Assembly: GCA_965261645.1 (NCBI GenBank)
Contig: CBDHDJ010000002.1
Location: forward strand, 868,001 to 932,000
Reading direction: 5' to 3'
Source of the DNA: CBDHDJ01 sp965261645
GTDB taxonomy: Bacteria; Pseudomonadota; Alphaproteobacteria; SHVV01
Length of the DNA: 64,000 nucleotides
Shown in pieces: positions 17,100 to 27,372 of this stretch. The translations under genes and the position numbers were made by a program. The stretch's first letter is position 1. Every line of letters begins with the position of its first letter. The notes beneath the pieces are model-generated. The model was not told the DNA's origin and did not search any database. It was given only the letters and a program-made list of their open reading frames with translations.

Positions 17100-17904
17100 T
17101 TTTCTCTTACGCGCGCTGCTCGCCGGGCTCGGCGTGGCGCTGGTGTCCGCGCCGGTCGGCTGTTTCGTTGTCTGGCGGCGGATGGCTTTTTTCGGCGCCG
17201 CGCTCGCTCACGCCGCGTTGCTCGGCGTGGCGCTCGGTTTCCTGCTCTCGGTCGATGGCGTGCTGGCCGTCAGCGCCGTCTGTGTCCTGATGGCGCTCGG
17301 CCTTCTCGCTCTGCAACGCCAGCGGACGCTGGCTGACGACACGCTCCTCGGAATCCTCGCTCACGCCGCACTCGCCTTCGGACTTATCGCGGTGGCCTTC
17401 ATGGAGACCGTGCGCATCGATCTCATGGCCTATCTGTTCGGCGACATTCTCGCCGTCACACCCCGCGACATCGCCTGGGTATGGGGTGGCGGCGTGCTCG
17501 TCCTCCTCGTGCTGATGCGCTTATGGCGGCCCCTACTGGCGATGACCGTGCACGAGGACCTCGCCCGCGTCGATGGGGTGCCAGTCACGCGCACGAGGCT
17601 CGCGCTGACGCTGTTGATCGCGGTCGTTATCGCGGTGGCGATGAAGATTGTCGGCGTTTTGCTCATCGTCTCGCTCTTGATCATCCCGCCGGCGGCGGCG
17701 CGTGGCCTGGCGGCGACGCCGGAGCAGATGGCGGTGATCGGCGTGCTCATCGGCTGGTTGGCCGTGGCGGGCGGGTTGGCTTCATCCCTGGCGTGGGACC
17801 TGCCCGCTGGCCCGGCGATCGTGGCTGCCGCGGCGATCCTGTTCGCCGGCACAGTGCTGATCCGCAGCGCTGGCGCAGGAATCGTACGAACCCCAGGGCA
17901 TTGA
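17092..17904 (+). CDS. znuB: Zinc ABC transporter permease
   Basis: ABC-3 family membrane protein of 270 residues with about eight hydrophobic segments. The start ATG at 17092 overlaps the znuC stop. The longer open frame from 16864 is within znuC and not real. It forms the channel for zinc delivered by ZnuA and driven by ZnuC. Confidence 0.93.
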   Translation: MDDFLLRALLAGLGVALVSAPVGCFVVWRRMAFFGAALAHAALLGVALGFLLSVDGVLAVSAVCVLMALGLLALQRQRTLADDTLLGILAHAALAFGLIAVAFMETVRIDLMAYLFGDILAVTPRDIAWVWGGGVLVLLVLMRLWRPLLAMTVHEDLARVDGVPVTRTRLALTLLIAVVIAVAMKIVGVLLIVSLLIIPPAAARGLAATPEQMAVIGVLIGWLAVAGGLASSLAWDLPAGPAIVAAAAILFAGTVLIRSAGAGIVRTPGH

Positions 17905-18027
17905 GCGCGGCCTCACGCCCGCGATGTGGGGGACGCTGACCAATTCCGGCATAACGAGAGTTTCCTTCGCGCACGTACCGTTCTATCTTTGGGTTGAGGC
18001 CCGACGGACCCTCGAGGTTGGATAACG

Positions 18028-18642
18028 ATGCCGGGACGTACCGCACTGCTCGCCCCGATGATCGCGATGGCGCTGGCGATTGTCGCCGTCGTCTGGCTGT
18101 TGGTGGAAAAAGGACCCGGCGGCTTGAGCGGCCTGCAGGAAGAGACGATCGGTGCGCTGGTCGGCGGCGGGCCCTTCGAGCTCGTCGATCACACGGGGCG
18201 AGCGGTCACCGACGAGGATTTCCGGGGCCGCTTCCTGCTGGTCTACTTCGGCTTCACCACTTGTCCGGGCGTCTGCCCGACGGCGCTGCAGGAGATGACC
18301 CAAGCCCTCGATCTCCTGGGCGCGCAGGGTAACGAAATTCAACCGCTGCTCGTCACCATCGATCCCGAACGCGACACGCCGGCGGTATTGGCCGATTATG
18401 TCGCCCAAATTCATCCCCGCCTCATCGGCCTGACCGGTAGCGCGGCACAGATCAAGGCGGTGGCCGACGGCTACAAGGTGTATTACGCCAGGGCGGAATC
18501 GGATGATGGCGATTATCTGATGGATCACACCTCGATCCTGTATCTGATGGACCGCGAGGGCCGCTATGCCGCCCATTTTGGCCACGGTATCCCGCCCGAC
18601 GATTTGGCCAAGGCGATCCAGCGCCAGCTTGACGCCGGATAG
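18028..18642 (+). CDS. SCO1/SenC copper chaperone for cytochrome oxidase assembly
   Basis: 204 residues: a single N-terminal membrane anchor (residues 7-25) followed by a thioredoxin fold with the copper-binding CxxxC in TTCPGVCPT and a distal His in MDHTSILYL. Sco proteins load the CuA site of cytochrome c oxidase subunit II; the oxidase operon lies 30 kb away. The gene is followed 13 bases later by a PCu(A)C gene, a common partner. Confidence 0.92.
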   Translation: MPGRTALLAPMIAMALAIVAVVWLLVEKGPGGLSGLQEETIGALVGGGPFELVDHTGRAVTDEDFRGRFLLVYFGFTTCPGVCPTALQEMTQALDLLGAQGNEIQPLLVTIDPERDTPAVLADYVAQIHPRLIGLTGSAAQIKAVADGYKVYYARAESDDGDYLMDHTSILYLMDREGRYAAHFGHGIPPDDLAKAIQRQLDAG

Positions 18643-18655
18643 GGGCCACAAGGCC

Positions 18656-19134
18656 GTGCAGGCTCTTCGCTCGCTCACCATCGCTGCGCTCGGCGGTCTT
18701 TTGTGTTGGTCCACGGCGTCGGCGCATGACCTGTTTGGCAATTTGTCGATTGAACAGCCTTGGGCTCGCGCCACAATGGGCCAGGCCAAAGTCGGCGCCG
18801 TTTACATGACTCTTTCAGTGCAGGATCGGATTGATCGACTGGTCGCCATGTCATTGCGTATCGCCGATCGAGCCGAATTCCATACGCACATCATGGCGGG
18901 CGATATCGTGAAGATGCGGCGCATCGAGGAGTTGGAGATCGATCCCGGAGAGCCAACGGTGCTCCGGCCCGGCAGTCATCACGTCATGCTCATGGGCCTG
19001 ACCAAGCCACTGGTCGAGGGCCAGACTTTTCCCTCACGCTGACATTTGCGCGAGCGGGCACGGTCACCATTGATGTCATCATTGAGGCGCCCCACGGCGA
19101 TGGAGCCCAGTCGGGAGATGGAATAAGACCATGA
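18656..19134 (+). pseudogene. PCu(A)C-type periplasmic copper chaperone, frameshifted near the 3' end
   Basis: From a GTG at 18656 the product has a signal peptide ending TASA and the PCu(A)C motif: H in FHTHIM, M in KMRRIEE and HHVMLM. The open frame stops at 19042 just after EGQTF. One base on, in another frame, the expected end (LTLTFARAGTVTIDV...) continues to a stop at 19134. A single base missing from the TTTTCCC run explains this. The copper residues precede the break, so a slightly short protein might still bind copper. Confidence 0.82.
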
Positions 19135-19174
19135 CACGGAGCGCGATCATTACTCCTGATCGTGCCGACACGCG

Positions 19175-20362
19175 TTGACCGCTCCCAGCGCAGCCCTTGG
19201 CGATGCGCCGCGCTGGCCGGTTCAATGGCCCGTCGCGCTGGCCGGCGGGGCGGCGCTGCTGGTGGGCGCATTGGCGCTCGGGAGCGACAGCTGGCGCTTG
19301 GCCGCCCTGTTCGTGGTCGGCGGTCTCTTGGGCGTCACCCTCTATCATGCGGCGTTCGGCTTCACCGCGGCCTACCGGCGGGCCGTGGTCGAGCGCGATG
19401 TCTCGGGACTGAGCGCCCAACTCCTCATGCTGGGCCTCGCCATGTTGCTGTTCGCCCCCATCCTGGCGCAGGGGCAGGCCTTCGGTCACGGGGTCACAGG
19501 CGCCGTGGCACCCGTCGGCGTGCAGGTCGCGGTCGGCAGCTTCCTCTTCGGGCTCGGCATGCAGCTCGGCGGTGGTTGCGGCTCGGGCACGCTTTATGCG
19601 GTCGGTGGCGGCAGCACCCGCATGGTGATCACGCTGGTTGCCTTCTGTGTCGGCGCCTTGTGGGGCAGCCTCGATTTGAGCTTCTGGAACACGCTGCCGC
19701 GCTGGGGCAGCATTTCGCTCGCCGATCGCCTCGGCTGGGAGCTTGCGCTGCCGTTGCAGTTGTCGCTGCTTGCCATCTTATGGCTCGGTTTCCGCGCCTA
19801 CGCCCGCGGCCACCAGCAGCAGGCCCTGTGGCCCGCTGGCTTCACCTGGCGGCACCTTGTCAGCGGGCCGTGGCCGCTCATCCTCGGCGCGGCGCTGCTT
19901 GCGCTCCTCAACTGGCTCACGCTTCTCATCGCGGGCCATCCGTGGAGCATCACCTGGGCGTTCACCCTGTGGGGCGCCAAGGCGGCGGCCGTCCTCGGTT
20001 GGGACCCGGCGGGCAGCTCCTTCTGGTCGGAGGGCTTTCCGGCGCGGGCGCTAGGCGGCAGCGTGTTCCGCGATGTCACCTCGGTCATGGACATCGGCAT
20101 CATCGTGGGTGCGCTCACGGCGGCGGGCTTCGCCGGCCGCTTCGCGCCGCTTTGGAAGGTGCCGGTGCGGGCCCTCGCCGCCGCCGTGATCGGCGGGCTT
20201 CTGATGGGCTATGGCGCGCGCCTCGCCTTCGGCTGCAACATCGGCGCGTTTTTCAGTGGCGTGGCCTCGACCAGCCTGCATGGCTGGTTGTGGATCGTGT
20301 GCGCAATGGCGGGCACGTGGCTCGGCGTGCGGCTCAGGCCCCTGTTCGAGCTCAGGAACTGA
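19175..20362 (+). CDS. YeeE/YedE-family transporter (possible thiosulfate uptake)
   Basis: A membrane protein of 395 residues has about ten hydrophobic segments in two sulfur-transport repeats, each with the family cysteine: GGGCGSGT near residue 136 and FGCNIGAFF near residue 352. Proteins of this family with both motifs import thiosulfate or related sulfur compounds. The start is a TTG at 19175. It follows the Sco and PCu(A)C genes on the same strand. Confidence 0.85.
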   Translation: MTAPSAALGDAPRWPVQWPVALAGGAALLVGALALGSDSWRLAALFVVGGLLGVTLYHAAFGFTAAYRRAVVERDVSGLSAQLLMLGLAMLLFAPILAQGQAFGHGVTGAVAPVGVQVAVGSFLFGLGMQLGGGCGSGTLYAVGGGSTRMVITLVAFCVGALWGSLDLSFWNTLPRWGSISLADRLGWELALPLQLSLLAILWLGFRAYARGHQQQALWPAGFTWRHLVSGPWPLILGAALLALLNWLTLLIAGHPWSITWAFTLWGAKAAAVLGWDPAGSSFWSEGFPARALGGSVFRDVTSVMDIGIIVGALTAAGFAGRFAPLWKVPVRALAAAVIGGLLMGYGARLAFGCNIGAFFSGVASTSLHGWLWIVCAMAGTWLGVRLRPLFELRN

Positions 20363-20389
20363 CCGGGTGAAGCACCGGCGATTTGCAGA

Positions 20390-21151
20390 TCAGCGTTTGG
20401 CCGCGAGGCGCTTGTTGACCGCCTTGATCTGGTCATCAACCGAAATATCGAGGATCGAGGTGATCTCCAGTTTGCGGTCCTCGTACACGTCGACCCCGGG
20501 ATGGCTCGCCTGCCAATCGGCGACGGCAACGTCACGCTCTTGAATCAACTGTTCGATCTGCGGCCGGAAAAACCGCAGCATCGCCGTCACCCAGCGGTTG
20601 GTCGGCCACGACGGTCGCGCCTGGTCGATCACAAAATAGTCAAGCATCGCGATGACGTCGCCCGCGCTGTACCAAATCTCGCCGGTCACCCAGCGATTGG
20701 TCGTGAACAGCCGTAGAGGGAAGCCCAACGGGTCCATGGAAATGGCGATCAGGTGCGATAGCGCGTCGTTGTCGCCCTCGGGCAGCTTGAAATCGGGAAC
20801 CGGCGCGGGCGATATGTTCGTCGGCATGCCCTTGGGGCGAAGGAAGGTGTGAAAGTGGCCGTGCTCCTTGAGGGGACGCGCCTCTTGCGGGTGTGCGTGA
20901 TAATAGTATTGTGCGTGGGTCTCGCGGTCGTAGACATCGCCCGGCGGGTAGTGGTTCCACTCGATGAAGGTGCCTTGGTCGCGCAGCAGCTCGCCGACGA
21001 CGTTGTCGCTCGTCTTTGAGAGCACGCGGTGGCACGTCAGCACGTCCTCGCCGGCCTCGGCCATGCGTTTGAGCCGTGCTTTCGGCACTTTCTGCAACGC
21101 AAATCCGTCGAAGGATACGGCGCCGGTCATCATAGCAGCTGAAGATACCAT
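20390..21151 (-). CDS. Conserved protein of unknown function, His-rich
   Basis: 253 residues, no signal peptide or membrane segment. It shows a histidine-rich core (YYYHAHPQEARP, then EHGHFHTF) and a Trp-rich central part (TNRWVTGEIWYSAGD, then PTNRWVTAMLRFF). I recognise the pattern from uncharacterised proteobacterial proteins but cannot name a function; the HxHPxE and HGHFHTF clusters could bind a metal. It is convergent with the YeeE gene and its 5' end lies about 80 bases from the prophage terminus. Confidence 0.7.
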   Translation of the reverse strand: MVSSAAMMTGAVSFDGFALQKVPKARLKRMAEAGEDVLTCHRVLSKTSDNVVGELLRDQGTFIEWNHYPPGDVYDRETHAQYYYHAHPQEARPLKEHGHFHTFLRPKGMPTNISPAPVPDFKLPEGDNDALSHLIAISMDPLGFPLRLFTTNRWVTGEIWYSAGDVIAMLDYFVIDQARPSWPTNRWVTAMLRFFRPQIEQLIQERDVAVADWQASHPGVDVYEDRKLEITSILDISVDDQIKAVNKRLAAKR

Positions 21152-21231
21152 TATTGGCGCGCGGGCTGGCGGGCGAATCGGTGCGCGCGGCGACCGGGCC
21201 CCGGTCGGGCGGCGGAACTTTTCCGCCCCAC

Positions 21232-21274
21232 GCTGTAAGCGAACAAAAGTCTTTCAAAAGTTTTACGAAAGTCT
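21232..21274 (+). repeat. Prophage terminus with two AAAGTCTTT sites
   Basis: The 9-mer occurs at 21244-21252 and 21266-21274, both pointing into the prophage, with the first 12 bases from the terminal TG. The second is within TTTTACGAAAG, which resembles the CGAAAR core of Mu transposase sites. Confidence 0.65.
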
Positions 21275-21395
21275 TTCTAAATGGCCTGGAAAACGGCCTG
21301 ATTTTCCGGCCTGTTTTCCCCTGGGATTCACCTCGATTCAGGGCCTGTTCCGTCGTGTGAATGGGACGGACGCGGTGGTTGGATGGACGCCATCA

Positions 21396-22037
21396 TCACC
21401 TCGGACCCTGGCCGGTGCGCTGAAGGCTGATGTGGTTTGTGAGGGTGATGGTGAGCACGCCATTCTCGGTTGCGACGGCGAGGTCGCAACGATCTAACGT
21501 GCTGTGATCGCCGATGCCGGTATAGCTGTTCGCGGTTGCAACGCGGATCTCGGTTGGATCGAGGGCCTCGAGAGCGGCCTTGAGGTTCTTGGGCGTGACG
21601 GCGCGGCCGGTATCGGTTCCGGTGATGGTTTCGGTATCGGTGGCGATCTCGACGAGGCCGGCGCGGTCGGCGGTTGCGGTACGCCGTGCGAGCTGGCGGG
21701 CGGTGACGGCGCCCTCGCCGGTTCCACCTTCGGCCTCGGCGTCTGTGGCCTTGCGCAGGGCGCCGGCGGCGCTTGCGGTGGCATCGGGGAGATGGGTGCG
21801 GGGCAGCTTGGATACGGCATCGAGGGGCGCCGTCCCATCGGCGCCGCCGCGGCCGATGCGGGCGGGCGGTACCTTGGCGTCGGCATCGAGCTCGCAGAAG
21901 CCGTTCGCGGCGCCCCGCGCGCCGAGGACCGCCTTGAGGTAATCGATCACCTTCTTGATCATGGACCGGGCGTCAGCCGGGCTGTCGGCGCCGGCATCTA
22001 AGTGGTCCGTGCTGAGGTCGTCGGTGGGCCAGCTCAT
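21396..22037 (-). CDS. Phage tail fibre protein
   Basis: About 213 residues from the ATG at 22037, 14 bases after the tail-tip gene. The centre is low-complexity (Ala/Gly/Thr-rich) and holds the repeat unit GTGEGAVTARQLAR and GTDTGRAVTPKNLKAAL that is characteristic of phage tail-fibre shafts. The N-terminal part (ARSMIKKVIDYLKAVLGARGA) would attach to the tail. Probably the receptor-binding fibre, last tail gene before the prophage end. Confidence 0.75.
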   Translation of the reverse strand: MSWPTDDLSTDHLDAGADSPADARSMIKKVIDYLKAVLGARGAANGFCELDADAKVPPARIGRGGADGTAPLDAVSKLPRTHLPDATASAAGALRKATDAEAEGGTGEGAVTARQLARRTATADRAGLVEIATDTETITGTDTGRAVTPKNLKAALEALDPTEIRVATANSYTGIGDHSTLDRCDLAVATENGVLTITLTNHISLQRTGQGPR

Positions 22038-24483
22038 GGGATGTTTCCCTTTCAGGCGACGCCGTGAACGACGGCGTCGATGACGGCATCGGCGGGATTG
22101 CCATCGCCGTCGAAGATCTTGATGCGGGTGGGATCGTTCTTTGAGTCGAGCACCCAGGACCAGCCGGCTCCGACCGATTGCAGGGTAAGATCGATATCGG
22201 TGACCACGGCGAGGGTGGCCGGCACCTCGCGGCCCGCCGCGGCCGAGCCGGCCCAGTCCGAGGTATCGACATCGAGGAACTTCTGCTCGGCGGCGGTGCC
22301 GAGGAGCGAATAGCACAGGTGATCGAGGCGGAGCATGGTGGCGCCGTCGCCGGTGAGCCGCCAGCGGAGCTGGAGGTGGCGGGCGGTGAGGAGCGTGGCG
22401 GCGGCATGGTCGGTCCAGGCCGCGGCATCGAGTTCCCCGGCGGTCTCTGCGGTGCGGTATTGCAGGGTGGCATCGCCCGAGACCGTGGCGTCCCAGGAGA
22501 TCGAGAGCGGCGCGGTGGCGCCGATGTCGATGGCCTCGGTGGTGTAGGTCATGGCGGTGACGCCGTCGCCGCCGTCGCCGAGCGCCCATGAGATCCAATA
22601 GTCCCAGGCGGTGAGATCTTCCCAGGTGTAGGCGCCGGTGGCCTCCAGCGCATCCATGCCGTCGTTTGAGCGCACGGCGTTCTCGCTGGTGCCGGGCCAG
22701 CCCAGGGCGGAGGGGCATTCCCACAGGAAGGCATCGCCGAGGCGGGGATCGGGGAGCTCGGCGACGATATGTGCGGCTGCGGCCGAGAGCCTGCCCGAGG
22801 TATCCTCGGCGCGGACGGCGAAGACGAAGCGGCCGGCGCGGGGATCGTTGGTCTCGTAGGGCGAGGAGGTCAACAGACCGTCATGCAAGGGCGTCATGTC
22901 GTCCCAGGCGGGCGGCGTGCCGCCCTGGACGGCCTCGGCATGGCGGATGCGGTAACCCGCGAGGTCAGGATCGGGCGGTGGGGACCAGCGGAACCGCCTG
23001 GTGCCGTCGCCCAGCGCATCGACCAGGAAGTTCGCGACGTTGTCCGGCGGCACCAACTTGCCCTGGATGGCGTGGTCGATGGTGAACGGCGTGCCGGCGG
23101 GCGCGGTCTCGGTGCCGGGGACGGCGGTGATGGTGATGGCGCCCAAGGGCGGCACGCGCCAGGTGGCCTCGGTCGCGCCGTCCGTGAGCCTGGCGACGGT
23201 ACGGACGCGGCCGCCGTCGAGGGCGGCGCGGACGATGCCGCCGCGCCAGTCGCCGGCGACGGTGAGGCTCACGGCGATCTCGACGGCGTAACTGTTACCG
23301 ACGCGGATCAGGGTCTCGGAGATCGCGATGTGCAGCACCCGGGCGGTGCGCCGTAGCGCGGGCGGCAGCGGCACCGCGAGGTCGGATGTGGCGGCGGCGT
23401 AATAGGCCTCGACCTCGTCGATGGCCTCGAGGCGGACGCGGCCATTGGCGGTGGGCTCCATGGCGACGATGCGCACCCGGGCGGGCGGCGCGTCGGCCGG
23501 ATAGTGGCGCCACAGGGTATCGAGCGGGTTGGCGCCGTTGGCGTCCGGGGCCGCCGGCAGCGGGGTTGCGAGCACCACGATATCGGTCTCGCCTGATTCC
23601 CCGGCGCCGTCCGGATGATTCACGACCGTACTGTGCAGGGTTCCGTCGGGCAGGCGCAACAGCAGGTACTCCTCGGCGCCCGCGAGGGTGACGGGGCGGT
23701 TGATCTCGAGACGGTCGGCCGTGCCGCCGGTAAGCCGCCCGGCGGTGCCGCCGTCGATCAGCGCATGGGTCAGGTGAACCACGTCGCCCCGGGCGACGGC
23801 CATGCCCTCGGCGCCCATCTCCCACTTGAGGCGGCGGCGGTGATAGGTCTGGCGGGCGGCCTGGAGGTTGTATTCGGCGGCGGCCTGGGCGCGGGAGGTC
23901 ACGCCGGCCAGCGTCAGCGTGGCGCTGGCGCCGGGGGCAGAGACGCCGGGCACGGTGCGGCGCACCGAGTTCCACTGCCAGTCGAGGTCGGGATCGATGT
24001 AGCGGCAGACGATCTCCTCGGCCGTCTTGCCGCTCGCGTAATCGATCTCGAACGAGCCTGCGACGATGTTGGCGGGCGTGATCAGGGCGGTCGCGGGCCT
24101 GCCCGCCTCGTCCCACACCACACCGAGCTTTCCGCTCTGCCAGGTCGGGCTGGCGCGGCCGCACTGGGCGATCAGGGTGAGCACCTCGGCATGAGTGGTG
24201 GTGCTGTCGATGACGTAGTCGCAGGCGAGCCCCTGGGCGTCGCACCAGGCGCCCCAGGTCTTGATCGCCGCGTCGTCGATGCGGGCATCGGCGAGGCCGG
24301 CGCCGGCGACGAGCTTGCCGTCGATATGGATGCCCTTGGCATACCAGCGAAAGAGCCAGGCCGGATTGCTCTAGGCCTGCGGGGCGCTCCACCGTGCCCC
24401 GTCCCACACCGGGATTTTCTGCTTGACCGTCGCCGAGAGCCGATCGAGGCGGCCGGAGAGCTGGCCCGAGGCGCGGATCTTAA

Positions 24484-25927
24484 CAGCCCGTTGATTAAGT
24501 GGCTTTTTCCGGCTCTCACTCCCAGATGAGGAATGCGGCGGCGAAAGCCGTCTGGCCGCTTTGCGAGCCCCCCCGTGCCACCAGCATGGCCCCGGTGGGC
24601 GTGAGCAGAACGAAAATACCGCCATATCCGCCCGCCACGGCCTCCCGCGGGGTGCCGGCGCCGATGAGCTGGCGCATCAGTAACGATAGATTGTGGCCGG
24701 CGACGTGGAGCAGGTATCGCTTGTGCACATTCTCTCGCCCGCGCAGCCAGGTTCGTCGCATGCCGCCACGATCGAGGTTGTGGGCAAAGCAGCGCTCGAC
24801 GATCTCGGCGCGCAGCTTGAAGGCCTCGCGGGCGACCCCGGACTTGAGCCGCGCACGGTTATTGGTGACCGCGCGCCGCGCCGCCTCATCACCGTGCCAG
24901 CGCGAAAAGCCGGTCTGCTTGGGCGCCGCGATCCGGGTCTTCCAGGGACTGTCGTTCAGAGCCCTCAAGACCGCCCGTGAGTGATAACCTTTGTCGGCGA
25001 CGCATTCGGCCGGGTCCTCCGATGTCGGTGCCGCATCCACCGCCTCGAGGTTTGCCTCGGCCTTCGCCAGGGTCTTGGAAAGCGTCGTGGTGTCGCCCTC
25101 ATCGGCCGGGTGCAGCTCGGCCGCCACCACCGCGCCGGTGTCCAGATCCACCGCGTGCTCGGGCTTGTAGGCCAGATGCGTCGTGCCGTCCTTCATCTTG
25201 GTGATCTTGGCCTCGGGGTCGCTCTTCGAAACCCAATCCGTGTTGGAAAGCTTCTTGCCCTTGCGCTTCCGGTCCAGAGGCGCCAGGTCCTCGGCCGTGG
25301 GTGTCTCGACGCCGCTTTCCCGGGCCAGGCGCTCCAGCATCTCCCGGTAGCCTTCGCCGTTGTCGCGCCGCACGATGTTCCGCAGCGCCGCGTTGGCCTC
25401 CATGGTCGAGGCATCGACGCCGATGCGCTCGCCCTTGATCAGCCCCGCCTCGGCGATCAGCACCAGAACCCAGTCGAAGACCGCCGCGTGGACTTCATGG
25501 GGCAGGCGCGTGCGGCTCCGTGACAGCCAGGAATGGTCCGGTACCCGATCACGGCTCCCCAGTCGCAGGAACGCCCGCAGCGAAAGCGAGTCCGAGCAGC
25601 GCCACTCCAGACCGCGCTCGCTGTCGATGCCCTCAAAGTAGCCCACCAGGTGCATCCGGAAATAGCGCCCGGGCGGCACCGAGGGCGCGCCCATCCGGGC
25701 CGCGTAATAAGGCCGGCAGCTCGCCTCGGCAAAGGCGTCGAAGCCGCCCTCGATCAGCACCGACTGCAAGCGGTCATAAAACACATGACCCGGAGAGCGC
25801 GGCATCTCCGACCAGCTCACCATCAGGTCCCCCTGACCATCCTTCTGCCGTCCCATCGCCATCGGCAAATCCCCCTGCAAATCAGGGAACCAGAGAATCA
25901 GACGGCGCCGACTTAATCAACGGGCTG
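24484..25927 (-). mobile_element. 1444-bp IS5/IS1182-type insertion sequence, copy 2
   Basis: Same inverted repeats as copy 1, flanked by TTAA at 24480-24483 and 25928-25931. It lies in the phage tail-tip gene; excision would rejoin ...TRLALK and IRASGQL in one frame. Confidence 0.95.
24516..25880 (-). CDS. DDE transposase of IS5/IS1182 type (copy 2)
   Basis: Full-length and identical to copy 1 except A61 for V61 and P201 for R201 (DLAPLDRKR). The DDE residues D156, D296 and E362 are kept. A61 and a shared silent G in the codon before the ESGVETPT region group it with copy 4. Confidence 0.92.
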   Translation of the reverse strand: MQGDLPMAMGRQKDGQGDLMVSWSEMPRSPGHVFYDRLQSVLIEGGFDAFAEASCRPYYAARMGAPSVPPGRYFRMHLVGYFEGIDSERGLEWRCSDSLSLRAFLRLGSRDRVPDHSWLSRSRTRLPHEVHAAVFDWVLVLIAEAGLIKGERIGVDASTMEANAALRNIVRRDNGEGYREMLERLARESGVETPTAEDLAPLDRKRKGKKLSNTDWVSKSDPEAKITKMKDGTTHLAYKPEHAVDLDTGAVVAAELHPADEGDTTTLSKTLAKAEANLEAVDAAPTSEDPAECVADKGYHSRAVLRALNDSPWKTRIAAPKQTGFSRWHGDEAARRAVTNNRARLKSGVAREAFKLRAEIVERCFAHNLDRGGMRRTWLRGRENVHKRYLLHVAGHNLSLLMRQLIGAGTPREAVAGGYGGIFVLLTPTGAMLVARGGSQSGQTAFAAAFLIWE

Positions 25928-26577
25928 TTAAGCGCGAGCCGGGTCTGGCCGGCATAATCGTCGGTATCGGGCTGGTAGGACTGGAGCGCCGCCCAGGTGA
26001 TCTGATCGTGGATACGGTCGGAGGCCGCGGGCGCGGCGGTGCGGCGCACCCGCACCGTCCAGGTGCCGGGCGCAGCAAGATCGTAGGAGAGGGTCTTGCG
26101 GTAGGGCGTGGTGTCGGCATTCTCGAGGGTGACCGCGTGGCCTGTCTTCAGGCTTTCGTTGCCTTGCGGCCAGTACTCGATCTCGATGGCGACGGCGTGG
26201 CGGCCGACGCCGCCCTGATCGGAGATGCTGGAACAGCGAGCCGGCGAGGTAGATGCCGATGCGCCTGGTCTCGGCGGCCGCGGTGCGCTCGATCCATTCG
26301 GTGTCGTCGAGCGCCGCGCCGGCCTCGCTGTCGACGTTGCCGGCGACCAGGGTGATGCGGCCCTGCGCATCGCCATACTGGGTCTCGACTTCTTCGAAGG
26401 CGTCCAGGGGCGAATCACCGATCTTGAGGGTGTCGATGGCGAGATCGCCGAGGCCGAAGTGGAAGATCTGGTGGAGGTACTGATCGTCGCCTGCGAACTC
26501 GGTGTATTTGGAGTGACCCCCTAAAAGTGGTCCAGATTTATTAAGAGAGTGGAGTGCGCCCCTATGTCCGGACAGGA

Positions 26578-27372
26578 TCACTCGGCGGCCTTGACCGTAT
26601 GCCGGGCATGTTGATCCTCGAACTGTACCGGGCTCAGATATCCGAGCGCGGAGTGGAGACGTCGTGAGTTGTAGACCTCATCGATGAATCTGGGAAGGTC
26701 TGCGGTAACGTCGTCGAAAGTCTCGTATTCCATGAGATAGACTGCTTCGACCTTGAGCGTCTTCATGAAACTCTCAGCCATAGCGTTCTCGTAAGGGTTG
26801 CCACGCCGGCTCATCGAGCCGATCAGCCCATGTTTGGCGAGCAGCTTGCGATAGTCTGCCGCTGCGTATTGCGATCCGCGATCCGAATGGTGGATACAGC
26901 CCCTTGGCGGCTGTCGTGACCGGACAGCGGCCTTGAGCGCTGCCAAGGTGAGCCGCGTATCGATCGAGCGGCTGATGGCATAACCAACGACGCGGCGTGA
27001 CCACGCATCGAGGATGACGGCGGCATAAACGAAGCCAACGGCGATCGCGACGTAGGTGATGTCTGCGACCCAGAGCTGGTTCGGCCTGTCGGCCGTAACG
27101 TCCTTGGCGCGGTTGGAGAAGATCGGACTATCGTGATCGCTGTCGGTTGTGGCGATGAAACGCCTGCGACGCTTGGGCTGTAGGTCGTGCTGGCGCATCA
27201 GACGGCGGATCTTCTTACCGTTGACGACGATCCCCTGATGGCGTAGCTCGGCCCCGACACGTCGATAGCCGTAAGCCTCAAACTCTTCGCAGATCGCCGT
27301 GATGCGGGCGACGATCTCGGTGTCGGCCTCGGTCGCCGGCGTATCGTAGTAGGTGGAGCGCGGCAGGCCCAT
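26578..27372 (-). CDS. ISb orfB, IS3-family transposase catalytic subunit
   Basis: 264 residues with an HTH_21-like N-terminus (CEEFEAYGYRRVGAELR) and rve catalytic domain: D in WVADITYV, D in HHSDRGSQY and E in NAMAESFMKTLK. It normally functions as an OrfAB fusion made by frameshifting from orfA. Appears intact. Confidence 0.92.
   Translation of the reverse strand: MGLPRSTYYDTPATEADTEIVARITAICEEFEAYGYRRVGAELRHQGIVVNGKKIRRLMRQHDLQPKRRRRFIATTDSDHDSPIFSNRAKDVTADRPNQLWVADITYVAIAVGFVYAAVILDAWSRRVVGYAISRSIDTRLTLAALKAAVRSRQPPRGCIHHSDRGSQYAAADYRKLLAKHGLIGSMSRRGNPYENAMAESFMKTLKVEAVYLMEYETFDDVTADLPRFIDEVYNSRRLHSALGYLSPVQFEDQHARHTVKAAE

Larger units (their letters stand above)
22052..26513 (-). pseudogene. 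Phage tail-tip / host-specificity protein (lambda gpJ-like), broken four ways
   Basis: Reading leftward: the 5' end is removed by an IS3 element at 26514; a frame change occurs near 26230 (YLAGSLFQ in one frame, ISDQGGVGRHAVAIEIEYWP in the next); the 1444-bp IS is inserted at 24484-25927; an in-frame TAG lies at 24371-24373 between WSAPQA and SNPAWLFRWYAKGIHIDG; the remaining 770 codons are open to 22052. The long 3' part contains fibronectin-like segments (FRWSPPPDPDLAGYRIRHAEA) as in gpJ-family tail tips. The 710-residue open frame from 24184 is only its C-terminal portion. Confidence 0.82.

Noticed and set aside
20390..21151. Assigning the His-rich unknown protein to the prophage
   Set aside because: It lies outside the TG terminus and has no phage-like features; it looks like a host gene.
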